DNA from: Halothece sp964463655
Lineage (GTDB): Bacteria; Cyanobacteriota; Cyanobacteriia; Cyanobacteriales; Rubidibacteraceae
NCBI GenBank assembly: GCA_964463655.1
Contig: CAYXDG010000041.1
Coordinates: forward strand, 1-31,101
Length of the DNA stretch: 31,101 nt
Reading direction: 5' to 3'
A program made the position numbers and the translations under genes. Shown piece by piece: positions 24,163 through 31,101 of the stretch (position 1 is the first letter of the stretch; each line of letters starts with the position of its first letter). The notes under the pieces are model-generated. The model was not told where the DNA came from. It did not search any database and saw only the letters and a list, made by a program, of their open reading frames with translations.

Positions 24163-26895
24163 ATGAGTAGTAGTGATTGTAGAAACATCATGACCAAATT
24201 AGATGCGATCGAAGTAGCTAAAATTTTAGAAGCGAGTCCCAATGAAGTTTATCTTCTCGATCGAGACACCTTTAACTTAAGATACGCCAATCCTTTGGCT
24301 CTGAAAAACTTGGGCTATTCTTTAGAACAATTACAGACAATGACGGTTTTAGATATCGCTCCCGCGTACAGCGCACAAACTTTAAATGAATTAGTTGCGC
24401 CGTTGGTCAAGAAAGAAGTCACACAAATAAACACAGAAACCATTCATCGTCGCGCTGATGGCAGCATTTACCCGATCGAGGTTTGTTTACAATTAATAGA
24501 AGAAACAGAACAAGCCTATTTTTTTGCAATTATTGTTGATATTAGTAAGCGTAAATCTGCTGAGGAATCTTTAGAAACAAAAACCAATGAATTAGCCAGT
24601 GTTGCGAATAATATTCCAGGGGTAATTTATCGCATTCGTTATACTCAAGATGGTCAATTTCAAGTAGAATATATCAGCGATCGTGTTCAAGATATTTTAG
24701 AACTTCCACCAGAAGACATTTATGCTGATTTTAATTGTTTTTTGAACTTAGTTCACCCAGATGATCTGGCGAATGTAAAAGCAGTCATGAAAGAGAGATT
24801 AACCACTCTTACTCCTTTATTTTGGGAAGGACGAATAATTACGCGATCTCAACGATTAGTCTGGGTAGAAGCACGGTCTGAAATTCAACAAGAAAGAGAT
24901 GGTTCTTTAGTCATTTGTGGGGTTGTTCTCGATATTACAGCCCAGAAAAAAACAGAATTAGCCCTCCAAGAAAGTGAGGAAAAATTTCGTCAGTTTGCTG
25001 AGAATATTGATGATATCTTCTGGATGATTGATCCCAATCTTCAAAAATTATTTTATGTTAGCCCCGCTTATGAAAAAATCTGGGGATATTCTGCTCAAGC
25101 TGTTGTTGAAAATCCGATTAACTTTATCAATCACATTCATCCTGAAGATCAGGAGAAAATGAAAGAAACAATTAGTCAACCAATTTTAGATAAACAGGAT
25201 AGTGAATATCGAATTATTCGGCCTAATGGTGAGATTCGTTGGCTGCGCGATCGCGCTTTTCCCATTAAAAATAAGCAAGGGGAAGTGTATCGGGTTGCTG
25301 GTATTGCTCAAGATATTACCCAAGAAAAACAAGCTCAAACTGAAATTTCTCGGAATCGAGAATTACGAGAAGCAATTTTTAATGAAGCCAGTGATGCTCT
25401 TTATTTACTTGATCCTAGCACCTTAAAAATCTTAGATTGTAATCGCAGAGCCGTCGAATTATCTGCTGCATCTAGTAAAGAAGACTTGATGAATTTAAGA
25501 GCAAATTGTTTAAATATAAAACCCTTATCACAAGTTAAAAAAAACCTAGAAGAACAGGGAATCTGGTATGAAGAAGTGATTTTAACGCCCTTCAGAGGGG
25601 AGAAATTTTGGGGCGATGTTGCTTGGAAACAAATTCACGTGGGGGGAGAAACTTTATACTTAGTTCGCTTAACAGATATCAGCGATCGCAAAGCCTTTGA
25701 AACTGAATTAAAAACCACTAATGAATGTCTAGAATTAACCAATAAAGAATTAGAAAGAGCCACACGCTTAAAAGATGAATTCCTAGCCAATATGAGTCAC
25801 GAATTAAGAACCCCCATGAATGCCATTTTAGGAATGTCAGAAGCTCTACTACAAGAGGGGTCTTTTGAAGCCATTAGCGAACAGCAAAAACAGGCTGTTA
25901 AAACCATAGAAAGTAGTGCCAAACATTTACTATGCTTAATTAATGAAATTCTGGATTTAGCAAAAATACAGTCTGGTAAAATCACTTTAAATCTTGAGCA
26001 AACCAAGATTCAAGATTTATGTGAAAATAGTTTAAATCTTTTTCGTCAACAAGCCTTTCAAAAAAGAATTTACCTACATAATTATATTAAGACTTCTATT
26101 TCAAATATTAAAGTTGATCAACTACGGATTCAACAAGTTTTAATTAATTTATTGAGCAACGCAATTAAATTTACGCCCAGTGGAGGAGATGTTTTACTCA
26201 ACGTTCAAGAAGATACAAACCAAGAAAATATTATCTTTAGTGTCACTGATACAGGGACTGGAATTCCAAAACACCAAATCTCTCAATTATTTGAACCATT
26301 TGTGCAACTAAATAGCCAACTCAACCGTCAACATGGGGGAACTGGATTAGGGTTATCTCTAGTTCGTCGTCTCACTGAGTTACATGGTGGCACTGTTGCT
26401 GTTGAAAGTCAACTAGGCAAAGGAAGCACTTTTTACGTTAAATTACCTTACAGAGAAGTTACCACTCAAATTAATCATGGTTCTCCTACTGAAAATTTCA
26501 CACAATCCAATGGGTCTTCTTTAATTTTAGTAGCAAATTCAGATCAACCTACGCTCCAAACAACTTGTAGTTATTTAGAAGCATCTGGTTATGAAGTCAT
26601 TGCAGTGGATAAAAGTGAGAACTTCTTACCAACAATTATTCAATTATCTCCTCAGATCATCATTATCGATTGGTCAAATTTTGAAGGAATTAGCGAAACG
26701 ATTCTAGATGCAATTCGAGAAACCTCTCAAACCAAACTCATTCCAATTTTGATTTTATTCTCAAAAACGACTCCTACCAATTTGCTAGAAAAATTTCAGA
26801 GTGTTCAGGAGACTTCTTTCTTGCAAAAACCCGTTCGCTTAAGACAATTAATTAATGAGATTAAACGCTTACTTCGCGAGGAATTTCCACAATAA
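24163..26895 (+). CDS. Four-PAS hybrid histidine kinase with degenerate receiver
   Basis: 910-residue soluble sensor kinase. Four PAS domains in a row, roughly at residues 10-135, 145-265, 270-390 and 395-515, some followed by PAC-type ends (ISKRKSAEESL, ITAQKKTEL, ITQEKQAQ, ISDRKAFE). Then comes a HisKA domain with phospho-acceptor H546 (MSHELRTPMN), and a HATPase with N-box NLLSNAIKF (about 662), DTGTGIP and GGTGLGLSL. The C-terminal receiver (about 780-905) keeps the acceptor-position D836 (IIIIDW) and the Lys in LQKPV. It has lost the Mg-binding acidic pair: LILVANSDQ stands where VDDE is expected. No membrane segment, so the signal is internal (redox, light chromophore or ligand; unknown). 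Start chosen by AAAGG. Its last 35 bp overlap the opposite-strand receiver kinase gene. Confidence 0.9.
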   Translation: MSSSDCRNIMTKLDAIEVAKILEASPNEVYLLDRDTFNLRYANPLALKNLGYSLEQLQTMTVLDIAPAYSAQTLNELVAPLVKKEVTQINTETIHRRADGSIYPIEVCLQLIEETEQAYFFAIIVDISKRKSAEESLETKTNELASVANNIPGVIYRIRYTQDGQFQVEYISDRVQDILELPPEDIYADFNCFLNLVHPDDLANVKAVMKERLTTLTPLFWEGRIITRSQRLVWVEARSEIQQERDGSLVICGVVLDITAQKKTELALQESEEKFRQFAENIDDIFWMIDPNLQKLFYVSPAYEKIWGYSAQAVVENPINFINHIHPEDQEKMKETISQPILDKQDSEYRIIRPNGEIRWLRDRAFPIKNKQGEVYRVAGIAQDITQEKQAQTEISRNRELREAIFNEASDALYLLDPSTLKILDCNRRAVELSAASSKEDLMNLRANCLNIKPLSQVKKNLEEQGIWYEEVILTPFRGEKFWGDVAWKQIHVGGETLYLVRLTDISDRKAFETELKTTNECLELTNKELERATRLKDEFLANMSHELRTPMNAILGMSEALLQEGSFEAISEQQKQAVKTIESSAKHLLCLINEILDLAKIQSGKITLNLEQTKIQDLCENSLNLFRQQAFQKRIYLHNYIKTSISNIKVDQLRIQQVLINLLSNAIKFTPSGGDVLLNVQEDTNQENIIFSVTDTGTGIPKHQISQLFEPFVQLNSQLNRQHGGTGLGLSLVRRLTELHGGTVAVESQLGKGSTFYVKLPYREVTTQINHGSPTENFTQSNGSSLILVANSDQPTLQTTCSYLEASGYEVIAVDKSENFLPTIIQLSPQIIIIDWSNFEGISETILDAIRETSQTKLIPILILFSKTTPTNLLEKFQSVQETSFLQKPVRLRQLINEIKRLLREEFPQ

Positions 26896-27943
26896 AAGCT
26901 GATCCTTTTGGATAATTATCTTCCACATAAATTCTCCCCCCATGTGCATGAATTGCTCTTTGGCAAAACGCTAATCCCAACCCTGTTTGACTAACATTAT
27001 TGTACTCAATCCCTGTTTCATACTTCTGAAAGATTTTCTCTCTAAGTTCCTGACTGATTCCTTTGCCTTGATCAATGACTTTAAAAATAAGTGCTTGCGG
27101 AGTTTCTAAAAGTTGCAATTCAATGGTTTTTCCTCTCGGAGAATATTTTAAAGCATTGGATAATAAATTATTAACGATACGGGCAAATAAATGAGAATCT
27201 AGTCTTGCTCGGTCATTTTTGAGCTTAAAATAAGGCGTAATCGTAATTTCTTTCGCGATCGCGATCGCGCTAAACTCTTGAATCAGTTTTTCTAAAAATG
27301 GCTTCAGTTGCAAACAAGTGGGATTTAAAACTAACCGATCTGTTTCTAATTTTGCCATTATGAGCAAGGTTTGGATTTGTTCTTCTAGCCGTTTTCCAGC
27401 AATACTAATTTGTTCAACTTTCTTCCTTTGTCGGTTATCTAAATCCGTTGATTTTAGCATCTCACAGGATAAAACTACACAGGTGACTGGATTTTGTAAA
27501 TCATGAACAATAATCTCAGCCATTTCTTCCCGTCGTTGTAGCAGTAATTGTAAATCATCATACTGTTGTTTGATGCGTAACATTGAATGTAAACGCGATC
27601 GCAGTTCGATGAAATTTAAAGGCTTACTAATAAAATCATCTGCTCCTGCTTCTAAACAGCGCCCCAAATCTTCTTTTTCCGTTAATGCTGTTACCATGAT
27701 GATGGGGATATACTGATAGTTTGGGTTACTTTTCAAATGAGAACAAAATGTAATTCCGTCAATGTCTGGCATCATAACATCTAACAAGATGACATCAACA
27801 GAATTTTGCTCTAAACACCTCAGAGCGCGAGAAGCATTTCCAGCGTAATAGAGGTTGTAATTCTCCCCATCTAAAAGAGCTTCAATAACATCAAAATTAT
27901 TAGGTTCATCATCAACAATGAGCAAAGAATTGCGATTCCTCAT
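26861..27943 (-). CDS. Receiver-histidine kinase (N-terminal REC, C-terminal HK)
   Basis: 360-residue soluble two-component protein. The N-terminal receiver has D11-D12, acceptor D55 (VILLDVMMPD), T85 and K107 (ISKPLNF). A short coiled linker leads to a HisKA domain with H147 (IIVHDLQNP) and a HATPase domain with NNLLSNALKYS, DQGKGIS and TGLGLAFCQRA. This REC-HK order is common in cyanobacteria: an upstream kinase or phosphorelay controls the kinase half. The ATG at 27943 is taken instead of the TTG at 27958, because the receiver begins right after it. The cry-DASH stop codon lies 22 bp upstream on the same strand, so the two are probably one transcript. It converges on, and overlaps, the hybrid kinase gene. 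Confidence 0.88.
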   Translation of the reverse strand: MRNRNSLLIVDDEPNNFDVIEALLDGENYNLYYAGNASRALRCLEQNSVDVILLDVMMPDIDGITFCSHLKSNPNYQYIPIIMVTALTEKEDLGRCLEAGADDFISKPLNFIELRSRLHSMLRIKQQYDDLQLLLQRREEMAEIIVHDLQNPVTCVVLSCEMLKSTDLDNRQRKKVEQISIAGKRLEEQIQTLLIMAKLETDRLVLNPTCLQLKPFLEKLIQEFSAIAIAKEITITPYFKLKNDRARLDSHLFARIVNNLLSNALKYSPRGKTIELQLLETPQALIFKVIDQGKGISQELREKIFQKYETGIEYNNVSQTGLGLAFCQRAIHAHGGRIYVEDNYPKGSAFIVEIPREVSV

Positions 27944-27965
27944 AACTTTCAATTTCAAAAAACTA

Positions 27966-29420
27966 TTAATGTTTCATCAAGCCTTGATTAGCTTTAATTG
28001 ACTTCATAAAATCCACAACAGGTCGCGGATAATCAACCCCTAAAATCACTCCATATTCTTTTTGCTGATCTTGAGATAGTTTCCAAGGTTCATGAATCAA
28101 ATCTCTTGGCAAATATCTTAACTCAGGAAGCCAATGGCGGAGATAATTTCCTTTTGGGTCATAAGTTTTTGACTGCTTGGGAATATTAAAATAGCGAAAC
28201 TCTCTCGCATCATTTCCCACCCCTGCTGTATAATTCCAATTTCCCCAATTACTACAAACATCATAATCAATTAATAACGATTCAAACCATTCTGCACCCA
28301 TACGCCAATCAATTCCTAAGTTTTTAGTCAGAAAACTTGCGACATTTTGGCGACCGCGATTTGACATAAAACCTGTCCTTGCAATTTCTCTCATATTCGC
28401 ATCAACCAAGGGATAACCTGTTTTTCCCTCTTGCCAGAGTTTAAACCGTTCCCAATCTTTTTTCCAAGGAATTTTCACTCCTTGCAACCCTGTTTGATAG
28501 AATACAGCATTTCCGTACTTCAGACAAACAAAGCGGAAATAATCCCGCCACATCAATTCAAAAATTAGCCAATAGGTTGAATCATTCTTAACTCTTGCAT
28601 CTTCATATTTTTGGACTTCTTCGTAAACATAGCGAGGAGATAAACATCCTTTAGCTAACCAAGGAGAAAACTTAGAAGAGTAATTTGCTCCTAACATTTC
28701 ATTGCGCGTTTCCTTGTAAACCTTTAAGCAATCTTCCTCCCAAATATACTCACTCAGTCTTTCTATTCCTGCACTTTCACCACCGACAAATTTCAGTACA
28801 CCCCGTTCATCAGTCACAGGTTTTTCGACTCCTAATTCTTGTAAATTAGGTAAAGTGCCAACCGTTATATTTGAAGGAAGAGAAAGTAAACTATCGGGAG
28901 AAGAAAATGTCGAACGAATGTTTGAATATTTTTCAACACGCTTGCGATATTGAGTAAAGACATCAGGAAGATGTTCAATTTTCATGGGAAAATCATCTAT
29001 ATGATCAAGAGTTGCACCCCAAAATGAGGTTAATTTCACCCCTTGAGATGCCAAATTTTTTGCCAGCGCTTTTTCCACCTGAGTCTCTTCTGCGGTGACT
29101 TCTGAGTGAAAAAAAACATCAGTTAACGCTAACTCAGTTACTAAGTCAGAGATGATCGTTTCTGGCTTCCCATAACGTATAATTAAATTACTCCCTTTCG
29201 CTTGCAAATTTTCTCGCAAATTGGCAACGCTTTCTATTAGAAACTGAGCGCGAAAACTTCCTGTCTTGGGAAAACCAAATCTTGTTTTCCCAAACTCGCG
29301 ACTATCAAAACAATAGAAAGGAATCATTAATCCTTGCGTTTTAGCTGCTCGAAATAAAGGTTCATGATCATGTATCCTTAAATCATTACGATACCAAATT
29401 AAAATTTTCTGTTGACTCAT
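27966..29420 (-). CDS. cry: Cryptochrome DASH
   Basis: 484-residue FAD/antenna-folate blue-light protein of the photolyase family, DASH branch, which repairs cyclobutane dimers in single-stranded DNA and may act in light regulation. The N-terminal antenna domain starts LIWYRNDLRIHDHEPL. FYCFDSREFGKT with FPKTGSFRAQFLIESV is a DASH hallmark. The FAD-binding half has GCLSPRYVYEE, ELMWRDYFRF, RTGFMSNRGRQNVASFL and YDVCSNWGNWNYTAGVGND. Length is typical of cyanobacterial Cry-DASH (Synechocystis Sll1629 type). It precedes a receiver kinase gene by 22 bp and is divergent from the lipid kinase with just 23 bp between the starts. Confidence 0.95.
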   Translation of the reverse strand: MSQQKILIWYRNDLRIHDHEPLFRAAKTQGLMIPFYCFDSREFGKTRFGFPKTGSFRAQFLIESVANLRENLQAKGSNLIIRYGKPETIISDLVTELALTDVFFHSEVTAEETQVEKALAKNLASQGVKLTSFWGATLDHIDDFPMKIEHLPDVFTQYRKRVEKYSNIRSTFSSPDSLLSLPSNITVGTLPNLQELGVEKPVTDERGVLKFVGGESAGIERLSEYIWEEDCLKVYKETRNEMLGANYSSKFSPWLAKGCLSPRYVYEEVQKYEDARVKNDSTYWLIFELMWRDYFRFVCLKYGNAVFYQTGLQGVKIPWKKDWERFKLWQEGKTGYPLVDANMREIARTGFMSNRGRQNVASFLTKNLGIDWRMGAEWFESLLIDYDVCSNWGNWNYTAGVGNDAREFRYFNIPKQSKTYDPKGNYLRHWLPELRYLPRDLIHEPWKLSQDQQKEYGVILGVDYPRPVVDFMKSIKANQGLMKH

Positions 29421-29443
29421 TATTTTTTAAACTAGATACTCTT

Positions 29444-30307
29444 ATGCCTTCTGCGTTACTATTGATTAATCCTCATTCCCGTCAGGGAAGAGAAGGTCTT
29501 CCCATGATTTGGCATCACTTAGAAGCGATGGGGTTTAATTTACTGCAAAAAAGCAGTCAACATCCCCACGAAATTCCTAAGATCATCAGCCATCATCAGA
29601 ATGATGTTGATCTAGTGATTATTGGTGGTGGGGATGGCACACTTAATGCTGCGATCGCGGGATTGGTTCAGACACAGCTGCCCCTAGGTATTCTACCATT
29701 AGGAACTGCCAATGATTTAGCCCGAACGTTAGATATTCCTGTAAAATTGCCTCAAGCCTGTCAAGTAATTGCTAATGGAAAACATCGAATGATTGACTTA
29801 GGCAAGGTCAATGAACAATACTTTTTTAATGTCGCCAGTTTGGGATTAAGTGTTGATATTACTAATCAATTAACCAAGAATGCTAAACGACGTTGGGGGG
29901 TATTGGCTTATGCGATTACGGCAGGGAAAGTGTTGTTAAAATCTCGTCCATTTAAGGCAAAAATCCATCATCAGGGGGAGGTCTTGAAAGTCAAAACAGT
30001 TCAAATCGCGATCGGGAATGGTCGTCATTATGGCGGTGGAATGACCATTGTTCATGATGCTGAAATTCATGACCAACGCTTAGATTTATACAGTTTAGAA
30101 ATTCGCCATTGGTGGGAAATGATTCCAATTTTGCCCAGTTTGCGATCGGGACGATATCCCGAAGAAAAGGTTCGTTTATTGCAAGGAAGAGAATTTTTCA
30201 TTGAAACCAAAAAGCCTCGTTCAATTAATACTGATGGCGAAATTACAACAGAAACACCTGCTAAATTTGAAGTAATTCCCCAAGCGTTAAAGGTAATTAT
30301 CCCTTAG
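29444..30307 (+). CDS. Diacylglycerol kinase-family lipid kinase
   Basis: 287-residue soluble ATP-dependent kinase of the DagK/YegS family (DAGK_cat), phosphorylating diacylglycerol or another lipid. The nucleotide motif GGGDGT (61-66), PLGTANDLART (85-95), FNVASLGLSVDI and the C-terminal block ending NTDGE (the conserved D-G-E) are all present. No membrane helix. The exact lipid is unknown: DgkB and YegS relatives differ. ATG start with no strong Shine-Dalgarno; the divergent spacing to cry is only 23 bp, so promoters overlap the genes. Confidence 0.9.
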   Translation: MPSALLLINPHSRQGREGLPMIWHHLEAMGFNLLQKSSQHPHEIPKIISHHQNDVDLVIIGGGDGTLNAAIAGLVQTQLPLGILPLGTANDLARTLDIPVKLPQACQVIANGKHRMIDLGKVNEQYFFNVASLGLSVDITNQLTKNAKRRWGVLAYAITAGKVLLKSRPFKAKIHHQGEVLKVKTVQIAIGNGRHYGGGMTIVHDAEIHDQRLDLYSLEIRHWWEMIPILPSLRSGRYPEEKVRLLQGREFFIETKKPRSINTDGEITTETPAKFEVIPQALKVIIP

Positions 30308-30564
30308 CCTTAATCTTTCACCAGCTTAGCAACTTGTTTTCAGCCTAAGATAGAGATAGTCAAGATATTTCAACTGTTTCTAATCATAATTGTCGGCGAG
30401 TTATTCAAGAAAATCTTCCTGTAAGACGAGAACATAGTCAGCAACCGTTTGTTAGACTGGATGATGATTAGATTGTTGACATTGCTAACGAGGGACGTAA
30501 CGGTTTCGTCCTGATCGAGCAAATGATAAACAGTTATGTAGATGCGATAAATGAGGTGATTATT
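30308..30564. other. Intergenic region with a possible coding relic
   Basis: The 257 bp before the coiled-coil gene hold one reading frame in phase with it. It is open from 30349 to a TAG at 30469, then open again to the start. Its composition is protein-like (for example NLPVRREHSQQPFVRLDDD), but I recognise no family. TTGACA at 30476-30481 resembles a -35 box but lacks a -10 at the right distance. A hairpin GGGACG/CGTCCT lies at 30492-30512. Confidence 0.3.
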
Positions 30565-30858
30565 ATGAGTGGAGAATCCAAGAACTCTTATCAAGAAAAA
30601 ATGGAAGCGCAGTGGCAACAAATCAATGGTAAAATTGAGCAGCTGATGGGAAAAGCCAAGCAACAAAAAGCAGAAAGCTCTCAAGATTTGCAGCATCAAA
30701 TTGAAGAACTGCGGAGTAAGCGTGATCAGGTTCAAGAAAGATTAGAAAAGCTACAACAAAGCGGAGAAGACTCTTGGCAAGAAATCAAAGATGGTTTTGA
30801 AAATGCTTGGGATGAGCTTAAAACTGCTTTTGATAAAGCCTCTTCTAAAATGAAATAA
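30565..30858 (+). CDS. Small coiled-coil protein
   Basis: 97-residue, highly charged and Gln/Lys/Glu-rich soluble protein predicted to be one long coiled coil (about residues 8-75). It is followed by an amphipathic W-E-x-I-K-D-G-F-x-N-A-W-D-E-L-K repeat and a Ser/Lys tail. Similar small proteins with this ending (WDELKTAFDKASSKMK) are common in cyanobacteria and have no known role; stress-related expression is often assumed, not shown. The ATG at 30565 is chosen because GAGGTGAT, the best Shine-Dalgarno of the region, lies 5 nt before it. The upstream in-frame ATG at 30523 has none. Confidence 0.75.
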   Translation: MSGESKNSYQEKMEAQWQQINGKIEQLMGKAKQQKAESSQDLQHQIEELRSKRDQVQERLEKLQQSGEDSWQEIKDGFENAWDELKTAFDKASSKMK

Positions 30859-31101
30859 TAGCATTTTTGCTTACCATTCGAGCAAAAGCAAGCTCTAGTA
30901 GAGTGTCAGCAGTGTTGCTAGTCAAGAGTTCCAAAGTTGCGATCGCGCCAGAAATCACAAACAAATAGAGTTTCTGTCTTTTGTGAAACCTAATTCCGCC
31001 CTCAAATCCCCCTTTTCCCAGATTTGAGAGAGGGAGCCGCGGGGCGAGGGCTATAAACAGAAAAATAAAACTTAAACATTCCTTAATTAAGTTAGTCAAA
31101 A
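30859..31101. other. Right-end intergenic region with dispersed repeat
   Basis: No gene I can support. It holds a perfect 8-bp inverted repeat, CTCAAATC (31001-31008) and GATTTGAG (31021-31028), around a C-rich loop, next to a G-rich stretch typical of cyanobacterial intergenic repeats. A HIP1 site lies at about 30939. Confidence 0.5.

Noticed and set aside
30845..31099. 84-codon minus-strand frame at the right end
   Set aside because: It overlaps the coiled-coil gene and runs through the C/G-rich inverted repeat; the translation (SNLGKGGFEGG) is typical of translated repeat DNA.

Overview
The window is chromosomal DNA of a cyanobacterium. About thirty copies of the HIP1 octamer GCGATCGC are spread through it. 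It carries the Mg-chelatase subunit ChlD, a plastocyanin, a cyanobacterial-type chorismate lyase, a DASH cryptochrome and heptamer/palindromic intergenic repeats of cyanobacterial kind. A ProV/ProW betaine-type importer, a sucrose synthase and moderate GC would fit a halotolerant unicellular form (Halothece/Dactylococcopsis-like), but that placement is a guess.

Layout. 1-120: terminator for an upstream + strand gene and a GC-rich palindrome. 121-7206, all minus: an orphan sedoheptulose-7-phosphate cyclase-type enzyme with a long N-terminal extension, an SdhC-like cytochrome b, a chorismate lyase, a GT4 glycosyltransferase and sucrose synthase. 7207-7776: the one long intergenic region. 7777-10717, plus: HU, a CobD-like PLP enzyme and a flavin reductase-like protein without its redox cysteines. 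10905-16174, minus: a tight three-gene cassette of unknown system. 16309-23771, plus: lipobox plastocyanin, chlD, an M24 aminopeptidase, a CheY-like regulator, purE, proV and proW, closed by a strong terminator. 23860-29420: a DUF7219-like small protein, a four-PAS hybrid histidine kinase behind a Pho-box-like triple repeat, and on the opposite strand cry-DASH plus a receiver-kinase. 29444-30858: a DAG-kinase-family lipid kinase and a small coiled-coil protein.

The most interesting object is the 10905-16174 cassette. A protein with three winged-helix-like segments is followed by an ORC/Cdc6-like AAA+ ATPase. The ATPase stop codon abuts the ATG of an 844-residue protein that joins three machines: a DEDDy RNase D-type exonuclease, a Cas4/RecB-type PD-(D/E)XK nuclease with a four-cysteine Fe-S signature, and a soluble FtsK-type DNA motor. 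All catalytic motifs I checked in the fusion are present. I know of no named system with this architecture. A DNA-processing role (defence, repair or replicon control) is inference. HIP1 sites inside the cassette suggest long residence in the lineage rather than recent arrival.

Other points of note: a lipid-anchored-looking plastocyanin, the redox-cysteine-free MerA/Lpd relative, the orphan cyclase with altered substrate-pocket motif, the Pho-box-like promoter and an overlapping alternative-hairpin arrangement at the histidine-kinase start.
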